Shown here: one piece after another, positions 1 through 7,093 of the stretch
How the letters are laid out: every line of letters starts with the position of its first letter
How positions within the stretch are numbered: position 1 is the first letter of the stretch
Assembly (NCBI GenBank): GCA_045531205.1
Contig: JAZSDN010000100.1
Coordinates: 1-24,033 of the forward strand
Source of the DNA: JAZNQL01 sp045531205
GTDB lineage: Bacteria > Bacillota > Clostridia > UMGS1883 > UMGS1540
Direction of reading: 5' to 3'
Length of the DNA stretch: 24,033 bases
The notes under the pieces: model-generated
What the model saw: the letters and a program-made list of their open reading frames with translations, nothing else
Databases searched by the model: none
Told to the model about the DNA's origin: nothing
Program-made: the position numbers and the translations under genes

Positions 1-60
1 ATGAATTAAAAAGATATATTGATTATTACAACAACGAAAGAATTTCTATGAAACTAAAAG

Positions 61-91
61 GAATGAGCCCGGTACAATACCGAACTCATTC
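61..91 (-). terminator. Probable terminator of the symporter gene
   Basis: The arms at 61-67 and 85-91 pair over 7 bp. An inner 5-bp helix (70-74 with 78-82) is separated from them by a CC/AA internal loop. On the minus strand the hairpin is followed by a broken T run (CCTTTTAGTTT). It lies about 80 bases beyond the symporter stop. The T run is weak. I see no gene in bases 1-170. Confidence 0.55.
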
Positions 92-170
92 ACAAGCAAG
101 TTAATATTAAATTTTTGTCTAAACTTTGGGGTTCACTTCATGTAAGCTTTCAGGCTTTTCTTTGTTTTTA

Positions 171-1583
171 TTATTTATCTTTTTTAACAAGCTTTGACAA
201 TGCAAAGAGTGCGATAGCGTTGGGAAGAACCATAAGGTAGTTAAAGAAGTCTGTAAGTTCCCAAACCAAATCGTTTGAAAGGCATGTGCCAAGGAAAATA
301 AATACAATTGCAATTACAGAGTAAATAACTGTTGCTGCTTTGCTGTTATTAAAGAGATACTGAACGTTGAGCTTACCAAAGAAGTTCCAGCTTATAACTG
401 TTGAGTATGCAAAGAATAATAAGCATACAGCTACAAATATTTTACCAAATGCAGGTGAAAGAACGCTTGAAACTGCCATCTGCATAGCTGTTGTTTTTGC
501 AACTATAGCTGTAGCTCCGCTTGTTGCTGCTGTGTATGCATCGCCTGTAAGGCCTGCTAAAACACCGTCGCCTGCATAGAGGCAGGAAATAACAACAAGT
601 GCTGTCATTGTTAAAACTACGAATGTATCAATAAATACGCCTACCATAGCAACAACGCCCTGGTCGTGGGGCTTTTCAACATCTGCCATAGCGTGAGCGT
701 GGGGTGTTGAACCCATACCAGCTTCGTTTGAGAAAAGACCTCTCTTTGCACCCTGGCTGATAGCAGTCTTAAGAGCATAACCAATACCGCCACCGATTAA
801 AGCTGAAGGTGTGAAAGCATATTTAAAAATCATACCGATAGCTTCGGGAAGGTACTGAATACGAAGTGCCAAAACAACAAGTCCGCCTAAGAGGAAAAGT
901 GTTGCCATAATGGGAACAATCTTTTCGGTAACTGATGCAAGTCTTTTTACACCGCCGATAAAAATGAATGCTGAAATAACTGCTATAATTATACCAATAA
1001 TCCAGCCGTATACTGTGTAATCAACATTGATTGCCGAGCAAAAAGCTTCTGAAATGGAGTTTGTCTGTACCATTGAACCCATAAAGCCCAAAGCAAGAAT
1101 TGCTGCTATTGCAAAGAAGCCTGCAAGGAATTTACCAAAGCCATTGGGGAAAGCTTTCTTTATGTAGTAAACAGGGCCACCATGAACATTGCCCTCAGCA
1201 TCAATTTCTTTTGTTTCCTGTGCTAAAACAGCTTCGGCATAAATAGTTGCCATACCGAGGAAAGCAATAATCCACATCCAGAAAATAGCACCGGGGCCAC
1301 CTACTAAAATAGCACCCGAAGCACCAACTATGTTACCGGTACCTACCTGTGCTGCGATAGCTGTTGCTAAAGCCTGGAAGGAAGAAAGTCCTTTTCCTTC
1401 TTTTCCGCCAAAAAGTTTAATGTTGCCAAAAACCTTTTTCATACCTTCGCCAAAACAGCGAACCTGAACAAAACGTGTTTTGATTGAGTAGAAAAGACCT
1501 ACGCCTACGAGCAAGATTATAAGAATATAATCCGAAAGATAAGCGTTGGCTTTTGCTACTATGTTTAAAATAGTATCCTGCAT
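171..1583 (-). CDS. Alanine/glycine:cation (Na+) symporter, AGCS family
   Basis: A 470-residue integral membrane protein of the sodium:alanine/glycine symporter family (AgcS/AlsT), which imports alanine or glycine using the Na+ gradient. About ten hydrophobic segments span the whole length. Family signatures are visible: the GTGNIVGASGAI stretch near residues 81-92 and the NEAGMGSTPHAHA stretch near residue 290, both substrate/cation-site regions in this family. The start is supported by AGGAGG 8 bases upstream of the ATG. The gene stands alone behind a glycine riboswitch, which argues that glycine is a physiological substrate or signal. The length is normal for the family and nothing appears truncated. 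Assignment to the family is firm; the preference between alanine and glycine is inferred from the riboswitch. Confidence 0.95.
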   Translation of the reverse strand: MQDTILNIVAKANAYLSDYILIILLVGVGLFYSIKTRFVQVRCFGEGMKKVFGNIKLFGGKEGKGLSSFQALATAIAAQVGTGNIVGASGAILVGGPGAIFWMWIIAFLGMATIYAEAVLAQETKEIDAEGNVHGGPVYYIKKAFPNGFGKFLAGFFAIAAILALGFMGSMVQTNSISEAFCSAINVDYTVYGWIIGIIIAVISAFIFIGGVKRLASVTEKIVPIMATLFLLGGLVVLALRIQYLPEAIGMIFKYAFTPSALIGGGIGYALKTAISQGAKRGLFSNEAGMGSTPHAHAMADVEKPHDQGVVAMVGVFIDTFVVLTMTALVVISCLYAGDGVLAGLTGDAYTAATSGATAIVAKTTAMQMAVSSVLSPAFGKIFVAVCLLFFAYSTVISWNFFGKLNVQYLFNNSKAATVIYSVIAIVFIFLGTCLSNDLVWELTDFFNYLMVLPNAIALFALSKLVKKDK

Positions 1584-1623
1584 GTAAAAAACCTCCTATA
1601 AATAATTTTTAGCACTTTTGTGC

Positions 1624-1655
1624 AATAAAAACAGCCGTGAGTAAACTCTACGGCT
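1624..1655 (-). terminator. Riboswitch expression-platform terminator
   Basis: On the minus strand AGCCGT (1655-1650) pairs with ACGGCT (1638-1633), with an inner GAG/CTC helix and a single bulged A. GTTTTTATT follows directly. It lies between the glycine aptamer and the symporter start, as expected of an attenuator that ends transcription before the gene. Confidence 0.8.
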
Positions 1656-1666
1656 CCGGAAATCAT

Positions 1667-1800
1667 GCAGACATAACACATGCAAAGTTATAGATTGTCT
1701 GCTCCGTCCTTTTGCCTGAGAGATTGAGCTTTTTAAAAAAAGCCTTGCACCTTCGGCACTCGTGATCGAGATTCTCCGGAGTTTCCTCTGCTTTCAGTTT
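1667..1800 (-). promoter_or_regulatory. Glycine riboswitch, single aptamer with a 3' ghost-like helix
   Basis: Read on the minus strand, the leader holds the glycine-aptamer core signatures GTGCCGAAGGTGCAAG (about 1760-1745) and CTCAGGCAAAAGGAC (about 1720-1706). P1 is CTCCG at about 1778-1774 pairing with CGGAG at 1706-1702. Only one complete aptamer is present. It is followed by a simple helix (1697-1702 with 1667-1672, extended by 1687-1691 with 1673-1677), which looks like the ghost aptamer reported for singlet glycine riboswitches. The P1 5' side can instead pair with 1654-1664 over 11 bp with one bulged G, which would disrupt the base of the terminator. That geometry predicts an OFF switch: bound glycine frees the terminator. 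Confidence 0.93.
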
Positions 1801-1837
1801 CTAAAAAAGATTCTAAAAGCTTCTTTGGAATGAAAAT

Positions 1838-1866
1838 ATTGTAACATATACTTAAATTCTTGTCAA
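1838..1866 (-). promoter_or_regulatory. Sigma-A promoter of the riboswitch-symporter transcript
   Basis: On the minus strand: TTGACA (1866-1861), a 17-bp spacer, and TACAAT (1843-1838) with an extended TG. The predicted start near 1831 lies just upstream of the riboswitch aptamer. Confidence 0.85.
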
Positions 1867-1891
1867 TAGCTTTTTATACAAAATTTTACAA

Positions 1892-1920
1892 AAACCGCAG
1901 GACAAAAAGTCCTGCGGTTT
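1892..1920 (-). terminator. Terminator of the citrate synthase operon
   Basis: A perfect 11-bp stem (AACCGCAGGAC with its complement) encloses a 5-base loop, directly after the citrate synthase stop at 1923. T runs flank it on both strands. It separates the citrate synthase operon from the symporter promoter. Confidence 0.9.
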
Positions 1921-1922
1921 TT

Positions 1923-3263
1923 TTAACGTTCATTTATATTTACATAGTCACGCTTGCGTTCAATATTTTTATAAGCAGGACGTATAATTCTTTTTCCTGC
2001 TGTTATTTCTTCAATTCTGTGAGCACACCAGCCCGGTACTCTTGCAATTGCAAAAATTGGAGTAAAAAGCTCTGGCGGGATATCAAGCATTGAATACAAA
2101 AGACCTGAATACAAGTCAACATTTGCACAAAGGCTTTTTTCGGAACGTTTGATATCTGCAAAAAGCTCGGGAGTAAGCTCTTCTATTAAAGCGTATAACT
2201 CAAATTCGTCTGTTTCGCCTTTTTCTATGGCAAGCTCTAAAGCTTTTCTCTTTAAAATAACTGCACGTGGGTCTGACAGGGTATAAATTGCGTGTCCCAT
2301 TCCGTAAACAAGTCCCGAATGGTCAAACGCATCGCCTTTTAATGCTTTTACAAGGTAATCTGTAACCTGACCTTTGTCCTTTGTATTTTTAACATTTTGC
2401 TTTAAATCTTCCATCATAGCACAAACACGGTTGTTTGCACCGCCGTGTTTTGGGCCTTTTAAGGAGCCTACGGCTGCGGCTATTGCAGAATATGTATCTG
2501 TTCCGCTTGAAGAAACAACGTGAGCAGTAAACGAAGAGTTATTACCGCCGCCGTGTTCTGCGTGCAAGATAAGTGCAATATCCAAAACTTCTGCTTCCAA
2601 AGGTGTAAACTCGTTATTTGCACGTATTAAATGCAAAAAGTTTTCGGCTGTTGAATAGTCTGCACGGGGGGAATGTAAAAACAGGCTTGCATCGTCATAA
2701 TAACGTCTTTTTGCCTGATATGCATAAGCAACCATTGCAGGGAAACGTGAAATCAGTTCTATTGACTGGCGTATAACATTTTCAAGGCTTAAATCTTCTG
2801 CAGCATTGTCGTAGGAATATGATGCCAAAACTGCACGGGCAAGCTTGTTCATAATATTAGGGCTTGGAGCCTTTAATATCATATCCTCTGTAAAGCCTGC
2901 GGGCAAGCCCCTGTACGAGCCTAAAAGAGCCGAAAAATCTGCAAGCTCTTCCTTTGTGGGGAGCTGTCCGAGCATTAAAAGATATGCTGCCTCTTCAAAG
3001 CCAAAGCGTTCTTCCTTTTCGCACGCTTCAACCAATTTTGAAACATCAATACCTCTGTATCGAAGTACACCGTGGTCGGGAAGCTTATCTCCTTCGTCCC
3101 ACTTATATCCGTGTACGTCGCCTATATGTGTAAGACCTACCAAAACACCTGTTCCGTCAGAGTTTCTAAGACCTTTTTTTACATTATATTTTGTGTAAAG
3201 CGCTCCGTCTATTGCATAGGTTTCGTGAGCGTTTGCACACAGTTTTTCTATTGTTTTGTCCAT
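1923..3263 (-). CDS. gltA: Citrate synthase (citrate/2-methylcitrate synthase family)
   Basis: Condenses oxaloacetate with acetyl-CoA to citrate in the cytoplasm. The 446 residues carry all the expected active-site elements: HAEHGGG near 234-240, the oxaloacetate-binding His273 in GPKHGG, the catalytic His324 in GMGHAIY, and Asp383 in NVDLYSG. The closing PGWCAHRIEE motif lies near 410-419. The ATG is preceded by GGAAGG. The gene starts 24 bases after the GerMN lipoprotein gene, so it is probably the last gene of that operon. No aconitase or isocitrate dehydrogenase lies in the window, so a role in glutamate supply is only an inference. A 2-methylcitrate synthase cannot be excluded on motifs, but no propionate genes are nearby. 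Confidence 0.95.
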   Translation of the reverse strand: MDKTIEKLCANAHETYAIDGALYTKYNVKKGLRNSDGTGVLVGLTHIGDVHGYKWDEGDKLPDHGVLRYRGIDVSKLVEACEKEERFGFEEAAYLLMLGQLPTKEELADFSALLGSYRGLPAGFTEDMILKAPSPNIMNKLARAVLASYSYDNAAEDLSLENVIRQSIELISRFPAMVAYAYQAKRRYYDDASLFLHSPRADYSTAENFLHLIRANNEFTPLEAEVLDIALILHAEHGGGNNSSFTAHVVSSSGTDTYSAIAAAVGSLKGPKHGGANNRVCAMMEDLKQNVKNTKDKGQVTDYLVKALKGDAFDHSGLVYGMGHAIYTLSDPRAVILKRKALELAIEKGETDEFELYALIEELTPELFADIKRSEKSLCANVDLYSGLLYSMLDIPPELFTPIFAIARVPGWCAHRIEEITAGKRIIRPAYKNIERKRDYVNINER

Positions 3264-3287
3264 AAATTATGTTCCTTCCAAAAAAGT

Positions 3288-4193
3288 TTACCAAAGCTCG
3301 GGTGTAAAGGGTTCGTTAAACACAAGGTCGCCAAAGGTTTCTTTTGATGCACCTTCTATTAAAAACTGCACCTTGTTTATATAATCAAGCTCGCAAAGCG
3401 AATTTACTATTGAATATATTGCCGTAGTAGCCTGAAGGCTTGATGCCGAATTTTCTGAAACAAATGACGAAGAAAGATTTACAAAGCAAACCCCTTCTTT
3501 TACATTTATGTCAATAAGCTTTGTTCCCTTTGAAATGGTGGGATAAAGACCTTCTTTTGCAGGGCCTTCAATCAGTTTATTTACTATAACCTGTTCCACT
3601 GTTTCGTTTTCTTTTACTTCAACTGCAACCTCTTCAACTGCGGGTTTTGCCGAAGCATCTGCAAAATAAAGAGTTACTGTCATATTTTTAGTCTGTGAAT
3701 CCTCGGGTTTTAAGGACAAAAAGTCTTCTACCCCAAGGGCAGGCAGAGGATGACCGTCTGCATCTGTAATGTCGTTACCGTTTACCGATATTTTTACCTT
3801 TTTAATACCGCTGATTTCGCAAAGAGTACAAATTACTGTGTATCTTCTTAAAAGTCTGTCGGAATCCTTGCCATCGTTAAACTGTTGTGAAAAATCAACA
3901 AAAGCAACTGTTCCATCAATATCTGCACTTAAAAGCTCGGTATCTTTGGGGATTACCGCTTTCATTGAAGCGGTGGGCGAAGGGCCCTTTAAAAGCTCTG
4001 CAACTGTAAGCTTTAAAAGCTCTTTATCGTTTAAATTGTCATCAGCAGGGACAGCTCTTACTTCTTTGCAAATATCACTTCCGTCTGAATTCAGAAAAAA
4101 CAAGGATATATCTATTGTATTTTGCGGTTTTGAACATCCTGCAAACAAGAGCATAACACACGCAAGTGTTACCAAAACAATCCTTTTTATCAA
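3288..4193 (-). CDS. GerMN-domain lipoprotein with two GerMN repeats
   Basis: A predicted 301-residue exported lipoprotein. The best start is TTG at 4193: AGAGGTG lies 6 bases upstream and the protein then opens IKRIVLV, giving a compact signal peptide. An in-frame GTG at 4217 would put that ribosome site inside the gene. The lipobox LLFAGC places the lipidated Cys at residue 20. Two homologous units follow, with matching ELLKGP...IPKDTELL and KLIEGP...ISKGTKLI segments, each ending in VxFVxxS. This is the GerMN fold first named from a Bacillus germination/sporulation protein. The gene lies directly downstream of the sensor kinase. The domain calls are clear. The function is unknown; I infer an envelope role, perhaps as an accessory to the kinase. 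Confidence 0.85.
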   Translation of the reverse strand: MIKRIVLVTLACVMLLFAGCSKPQNTIDISLFFLNSDGSDICKEVRAVPADDNLNDKELLKLTVAELLKGPSPTASMKAVIPKDTELLSADIDGTVAFVDFSQQFNDGKDSDRLLRRYTVICTLCEISGIKKVKISVNGNDITDADGHPLPALGVEDFLSLKPEDSQTKNMTVTLYFADASAKPAVEEVAVEVKENETVEQVIVNKLIEGPAKEGLYPTISKGTKLIDINVKEGVCFVNLSSSFVSENSASSLQATTAIYSIVNSLCELDYINKVQFLIEGASKETFGDLVFNEPFTPELW

Positions 4194-4212
4194 TATAATC
4201 ACCTCTTTATAT

Positions 4213-4234
4213 GGCACGCAAAGCTTTGTGTGCC
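4213..4234. repeat. 22-bp palindrome in the GerMN gene leader
   Basis: A near-perfect inverted repeat with no spacer: GGCAC, then one mismatched pair (G·U in RNA), then CAAAG with its complement. It sits between the extended -10 at 4273 and the ribosome site at 4200-4206. As RNA it would fold into a 9-bp stem with an AGCU loop. No T run follows, so it is not a terminator. It could be an operator or a leader hairpin. Confidence 0.55.
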
Positions 4235-4272
4235 TTTACTTTACGGGTTTTTCATAAAAAATAACAAATATT

Positions 4273-4281
4273 ATTATATCA
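4273..4281 (-). promoter_or_regulatory. Candidate internal promoter (extended -10) for GerMN and citrate synthase
   Basis: In the 107-base gap after the kinase stop, the minus strand reads TGATATAAT, an extended -10 (TGnTATAAT). The -35 region is weak. A start near 4266 would allow GerMN and citrate synthase to be transcribed separately from the upstream regulators. Confidence 0.5.
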
Positions 4282-4300
4282 GCATTTTTTTACAAAAGTA

Positions 4301-5644
4301 TTACAAGTCGGTTTGAAGGGGTAAAACTATCCTGAAAAGACTTCCTACTCCTTCGGTGCTTTCAACCTCAATATATCCGCCGTGTAAATTTACCGAGCTT
4401 AATGCTATTGAAAGTCCAAGCCCCGTTCCGCCTGTTTCACGGCTTCTTGCCTTGTCAACACGGTAGAAACGGTCAAAGATTTTTGCGGTTTCCTCGGGTG
4501 CCATTCCTATGCCGTTGTCCATAATATTTATATGCACGTTTTCTCCCATTTTAAAAAGCTCGGTATAAACTCTTCCGCCTTCGGGAGTGTATTTTATACT
4601 GTTGTCAACAATATTGTAAATTGCTTCCCACAGATGGTCTGCATCGGCACGGATAAAAACATTGTCGGTTAAAATGCCTTCAAGCCGTATACGCTTTTTT
4701 CTTGCAAGCAGAGATAGCGAGCTTAAAACATTTTCGGTTAAAGTTTTTATATTTACAGTCGAAAACTGGAATATTTCTGTTTCGTCCTCTGATGCGTCAA
4801 GCTTTGTAAGATTTAAAAGCTTGTTTATAATTCTTGTAAGGCGGTCAACCTCGTCGTTCATATCCTGCAAAAAGTCTGCAACGGTTTCTTTGTCGGCATC
4901 GGGGTTTTGCAAAAGCGATTCGCATATAAGCTTTATTGAACTCATGGGAGTTTTAAGCTCGTGCGATGCGTTTGAAACAAATTCCTGTCTTCTTGTGTCA
5001 AAGTACTCTATTCTTTCCATTAAGGTGTTAAAGGAAGAAACAAGGTCGTTTATTTCAACCGAGCCCGAAAGCTCTACGCTTTGACGCAAGTCCTTTTCGC
5101 TCATCTTTTTAATCTGGTTTGATAAGGTTGTTAAAGGCTTTGTAAGAGCACTTACAAAAAACAAACACAAAAGGCAGGCTAAAAGCGAAGTAATTACCGA
5201 GATTACAATAAGTGTATTTCTCATCTGGGTATAGTATTCATAAGTGTTTCCCGCCCAAGCTTTTAAACAAACAGCGCCTACAGTTTCTCCCTTACTTACA
5301 ACGGGTACCGCTACCGAGATATATAAATCTTCTTTTTCGCCTGTTTTAAACGAAACGTTTTCCCCGTCAAGCGCACTTAAAATTCCCGGTTCAGAAACCA
5401 TCTGGCTGTTGCTTGCAAGGTTCTGGCTGTCGTACAAAAGCTTTCCCTCACGGTCAACATAAATTATGCGGGCTTCCTTCTCAATATCCGAAAACGCACG
5501 GAAGGGAGAAGTGTTATTTTGTGCATAGCTATCGTCGGTTAAAACTCGGGCAACAATGTTTGCCTTTGTTAAAAGATTTATTTCAAGCTGTGAATATGTA
5601 TAGTCCATTATATAATTTAAAAGATACGAGCTTGAAAGAAGCAT
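4301..5644 (-). CDS. Membrane sensor histidine kinase (HAMP-HisKA-HATPase), true start probably upstream
   Basis: Partner of the response regulator encoded just upstream. From the ATG at 5644 the order is: extracytoplasmic sensor region about 20-140, a membrane helix about 143-165, HAMP about 166-215, HisKA with the phospho-accepting His228 in ASHELKTP, and an ATPase domain with the N box near 345-348, DNGIGM near 376-381 and GTGLGLSI near 407-413. The ATG at 5644 has no ribosome site and lies inside the first membrane helix. The frame stays open upstream to a TAG at 5726-5728 and encodes a basic stretch (KKLKLR) followed by hydrophobic residues. No ATG, GTG or TTG exists there, but ATT codons at 5719 and 5707 do; the second overlaps the regulator's stop. 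WalK/PhoR-like architecture; the signal is unknown. Confidence 0.9.
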   Translation of the reverse strand: MLLSSSYLLNYIMDYTYSQLEINLLTKANIVARVLTDDSYAQNNTSPFRAFSDIEKEARIIYVDREGKLLYDSQNLASNSQMVSEPGILSALDGENVSFKTGEKEDLYISVAVPVVSKGETVGAVCLKAWAGNTYEYYTQMRNTLIVISVITSLLACLLCLFFVSALTKPLTTLSNQIKKMSEKDLRQSVELSGSVEINDLVSSFNTLMERIEYFDTRRQEFVSNASHELKTPMSSIKLICESLLQNPDADKETVADFLQDMNDEVDRLTRIINKLLNLTKLDASEDETEIFQFSTVNIKTLTENVLSSLSLLARKKRIRLEGILTDNVFIRADADHLWEAIYNIVDNSIKYTPEGGRVYTELFKMGENVHINIMDNGIGMAPEETAKIFDRFYRVDKARSRETGGTGLGLSIALSSVNLHGGYIEVESTEGVGSLFRIVLPLQTDL

Positions 5645-5702
5645 TGTTATAAGAATAACAACTATACAAACGGCAGGAATACTTGTTCTTAATTTTAATT
5701 TT

Positions 5703-6386
5703 TTAATTTTCTTTAAAATAGTAACCTACCCCCCATTTGGTGAGAATATATGTGGGCTCTGCTGAATTGGGTTCGATTTTTTCACGGAGTCTTCTTACGT
5801 GAACGTCAACTGTTCTTATATCGCCGGGGTAATCGTAGCCCCATACTATGTCAAGCAAATGTTCTCTTGAATATACTTTGCCGGGGTTACATACCAAAAG
5901 GTCCATTATATCAAATTCCTTTGAGGTAAGCTCTATCCATTTATTTTCTACTCTTACCTTTCGGAAGTTATAGTCAAGCTCTACATTGCCAAGAGAAACA
6001 GAGGTTGTTTTTCCCCCGTCCCCGACAGGCTGTGAACGGCGGAGAATTGCCTTAACCCTTGCTTTTAATTCAAGGATATTAAAGGGCTTTGTTAAATAAT
6101 CGTCGGCACCGTATTCAAGACCTAAAATTTTGTCCATATCCTCTGACTTTGCTGTAAGCATAATAATGGGCACCTTTGAAAAGTCCCTTATTTTCTGGCA
6201 CACAGAAAGACCGTCAATTTTAGGAAGCATAAGGTCTAAAATAATAAGGTCAAGGCTTTTGTCTCTTGCAAGCTTTAGTGCTTCCTCCCCGTCGTATGCA
6301 GTTTCAACGGTAAAGCCTTCCTGTTCAAAATTGAACTTGATACCCTTTACCAATAATTTTTCGTCGTCAACAATAAGTATTTTCAT
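5703..6386 (-). CDS. OmpR/PhoB-family response regulator (WalR-like)
   Basis: A 227-residue DNA-binding response regulator. The receiver domain spans 1-118, with acidic residues D7/D8, phospho-acceptor Asp51 (ILDLMLP), Thr78 and Lys100 (LTKPF). A winged-helix trans_reg_C domain fills about 130-225 (TSKEFDIM, DIRTVDVHVRRLREKIE). The ATG overlaps the stop of the ComEA-like gene as ATGA and has GGAGG upstream, so the two are translationally coupled. The adjacent kinase gene is the cognate sensor. The receiver sequence resembles clostridial WalR/PhoP-like regulators, and the GerMN lipoprotein sits where Bacilli carry the WalH/WalI accessories. That parallel is inference, so no symbol is given. 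Confidence 0.93.
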   Translation of the reverse strand: MKILIVDDEKLLVKGIKFNFEQEGFTVETAYDGEEALKLARDKSLDLIILDLMLPKIDGLSVCQKIRDFSKVPIIMLTAKSEDMDKILGLEYGADDYLTKPFNILELKARVKAILRRSQPVGDGGKTTSVSLGNVELDYNFRKVRVENKWIELTSKEFDIMDLLVCNPGKVYSREHLLDIVWGYDYPGDIRTVDVHVRRLREKIEPNSAEPTYILTKWGVGYYFKEN

Positions 6387-6961
6387 TTTGCGCCTCCAAC
6401 ACTGATATAGTCTTTTGCTTTGTTAAATCTTGCTTCTCCTATAGATTTAACCTGTAGTATTCCTGATATATCTGTAAAATCTCCGTATATGCTACGGTAA
6501 TTAATAAGATTTTCCGCTGTTTTGTACCCAAGTCCCGGGAGTGCTGCCAAAAGGTCACGGCTTGCGGTGTTTATGTTTAAAAGATACTTTTCTTCGGGGA
6601 ATGTTTCCCCATTCTTTTTAATATAAATCTTTTGCCCGTCATAAAGAGGCAGAGCTAAATTTATTTTTGCGAGGTCTGCCGTTTTTCTTGGTTTTGCAAG
6701 GTTTAGTACATCCTTCATTCTTGCATCTGTTTTTAATGCAAAAACTCCCGGGTTTATTACATCTCCGTCAATATGTACAAGCAATGTGTGCTTGCTTTCG
6801 TCCACAGATACAACATTATCCATAGGATATATAATTTCAAGCTCGGTTTTATTTTTAAATGCACTTAACAAACAAATCAGTATAACCGCTATACACAAAA
6901 TCACAAAAACACTGCCCGAAACAAGTGTTTTGTTTCTTACAAAGAATCTTCTCCAGTACAA
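6383..6961 (-). CDS. ComEA-like helix-hairpin-helix protein, membrane-anchored
   Basis: A 192-residue protein with a short cytoplasmic start, one membrane helix at about 14-34, an SLBB-type domain at about 58-115 (VHIDGDVINPGVF, YDGQKIYI) and a C-terminal helix-hairpin-helix pair at 127-187 (LNINTAS, LPGLGYKTAENLINYR). This is the architecture of ComEA, the DNA receptor of competence that binds double-stranded DNA outside the membrane. The start is TTG; a weak AAAGG lies 12 bases upstream. It is the first gene of the minus-strand run and overlaps the response regulator gene by 4 bases. No comEC or comEB is adjacent, so a role in DNA uptake is likely from the family but not supported by context. 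Confidence 0.88.
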   Translation of the reverse strand: MYWRRFFVRNKTLVSGSVFVILCIAVILICLLSAFKNKTELEIIYPMDNVVSVDESKHTLLVHIDGDVINPGVFALKTDARMKDVLNLAKPRKTADLAKINLALPLYDGQKIYIKKNGETFPEEKYLLNINTASRDLLAALPGLGYKTAENLINYRSIYGDFTDISGILQVKSIGEARFNKAKDYISVGGAK

Positions 6962-6997
6962 TTTAATATAAAACCTTTAATCTTTTGCAAATTTCTC

Positions 6998-7026
6998 TTG
7001 ATAAAAACTCTCTTTTGTTATATTAT
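6998..7026 (+). promoter_or_regulatory. Promoter of the D,D-carboxypeptidase operon
   Basis: TTGATA (6998-7003), a 17-bp spacer and TATTAT (7021-7026). Its -10 overlaps the -10 of the opposite-strand comEA promoter. A start near 7033 gives a leader of about 60 bases. Confidence 0.7.
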
Positions 7027-7050
7027 ATAATAGAGTTATTGATTTTTCAA
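7022..7050 (-). promoter_or_regulatory. Promoter of the comEA-regulator-kinase operon
   Basis: On the minus strand: TTGAAA (7050-7045), a 17-bp spacer and TATAAT (7027-7022). A start near 7015 gives a leader of about 55 bases before the TTG codon at 6961. Confidence 0.75.
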
Positions 7051-7093
7051 TTAAAATTTTAAAAATATAATAATTAAAATTTGAGAGGTTTTT

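Noticed and set aside
119..313. 64-residue minus-strand frame overlapping the symporter gene's 3' end
   Set aside because: It overlaps the symporter coding sequence in another frame, has no ribosome site and no recognisable motif.
2845..3198. 117-residue plus-strand frame opposite citrate synthase
   Set aside because: Antisense shadow of a well-supported enzyme gene, with low-complexity Ser/Pro-rich sequence and no ribosome site.
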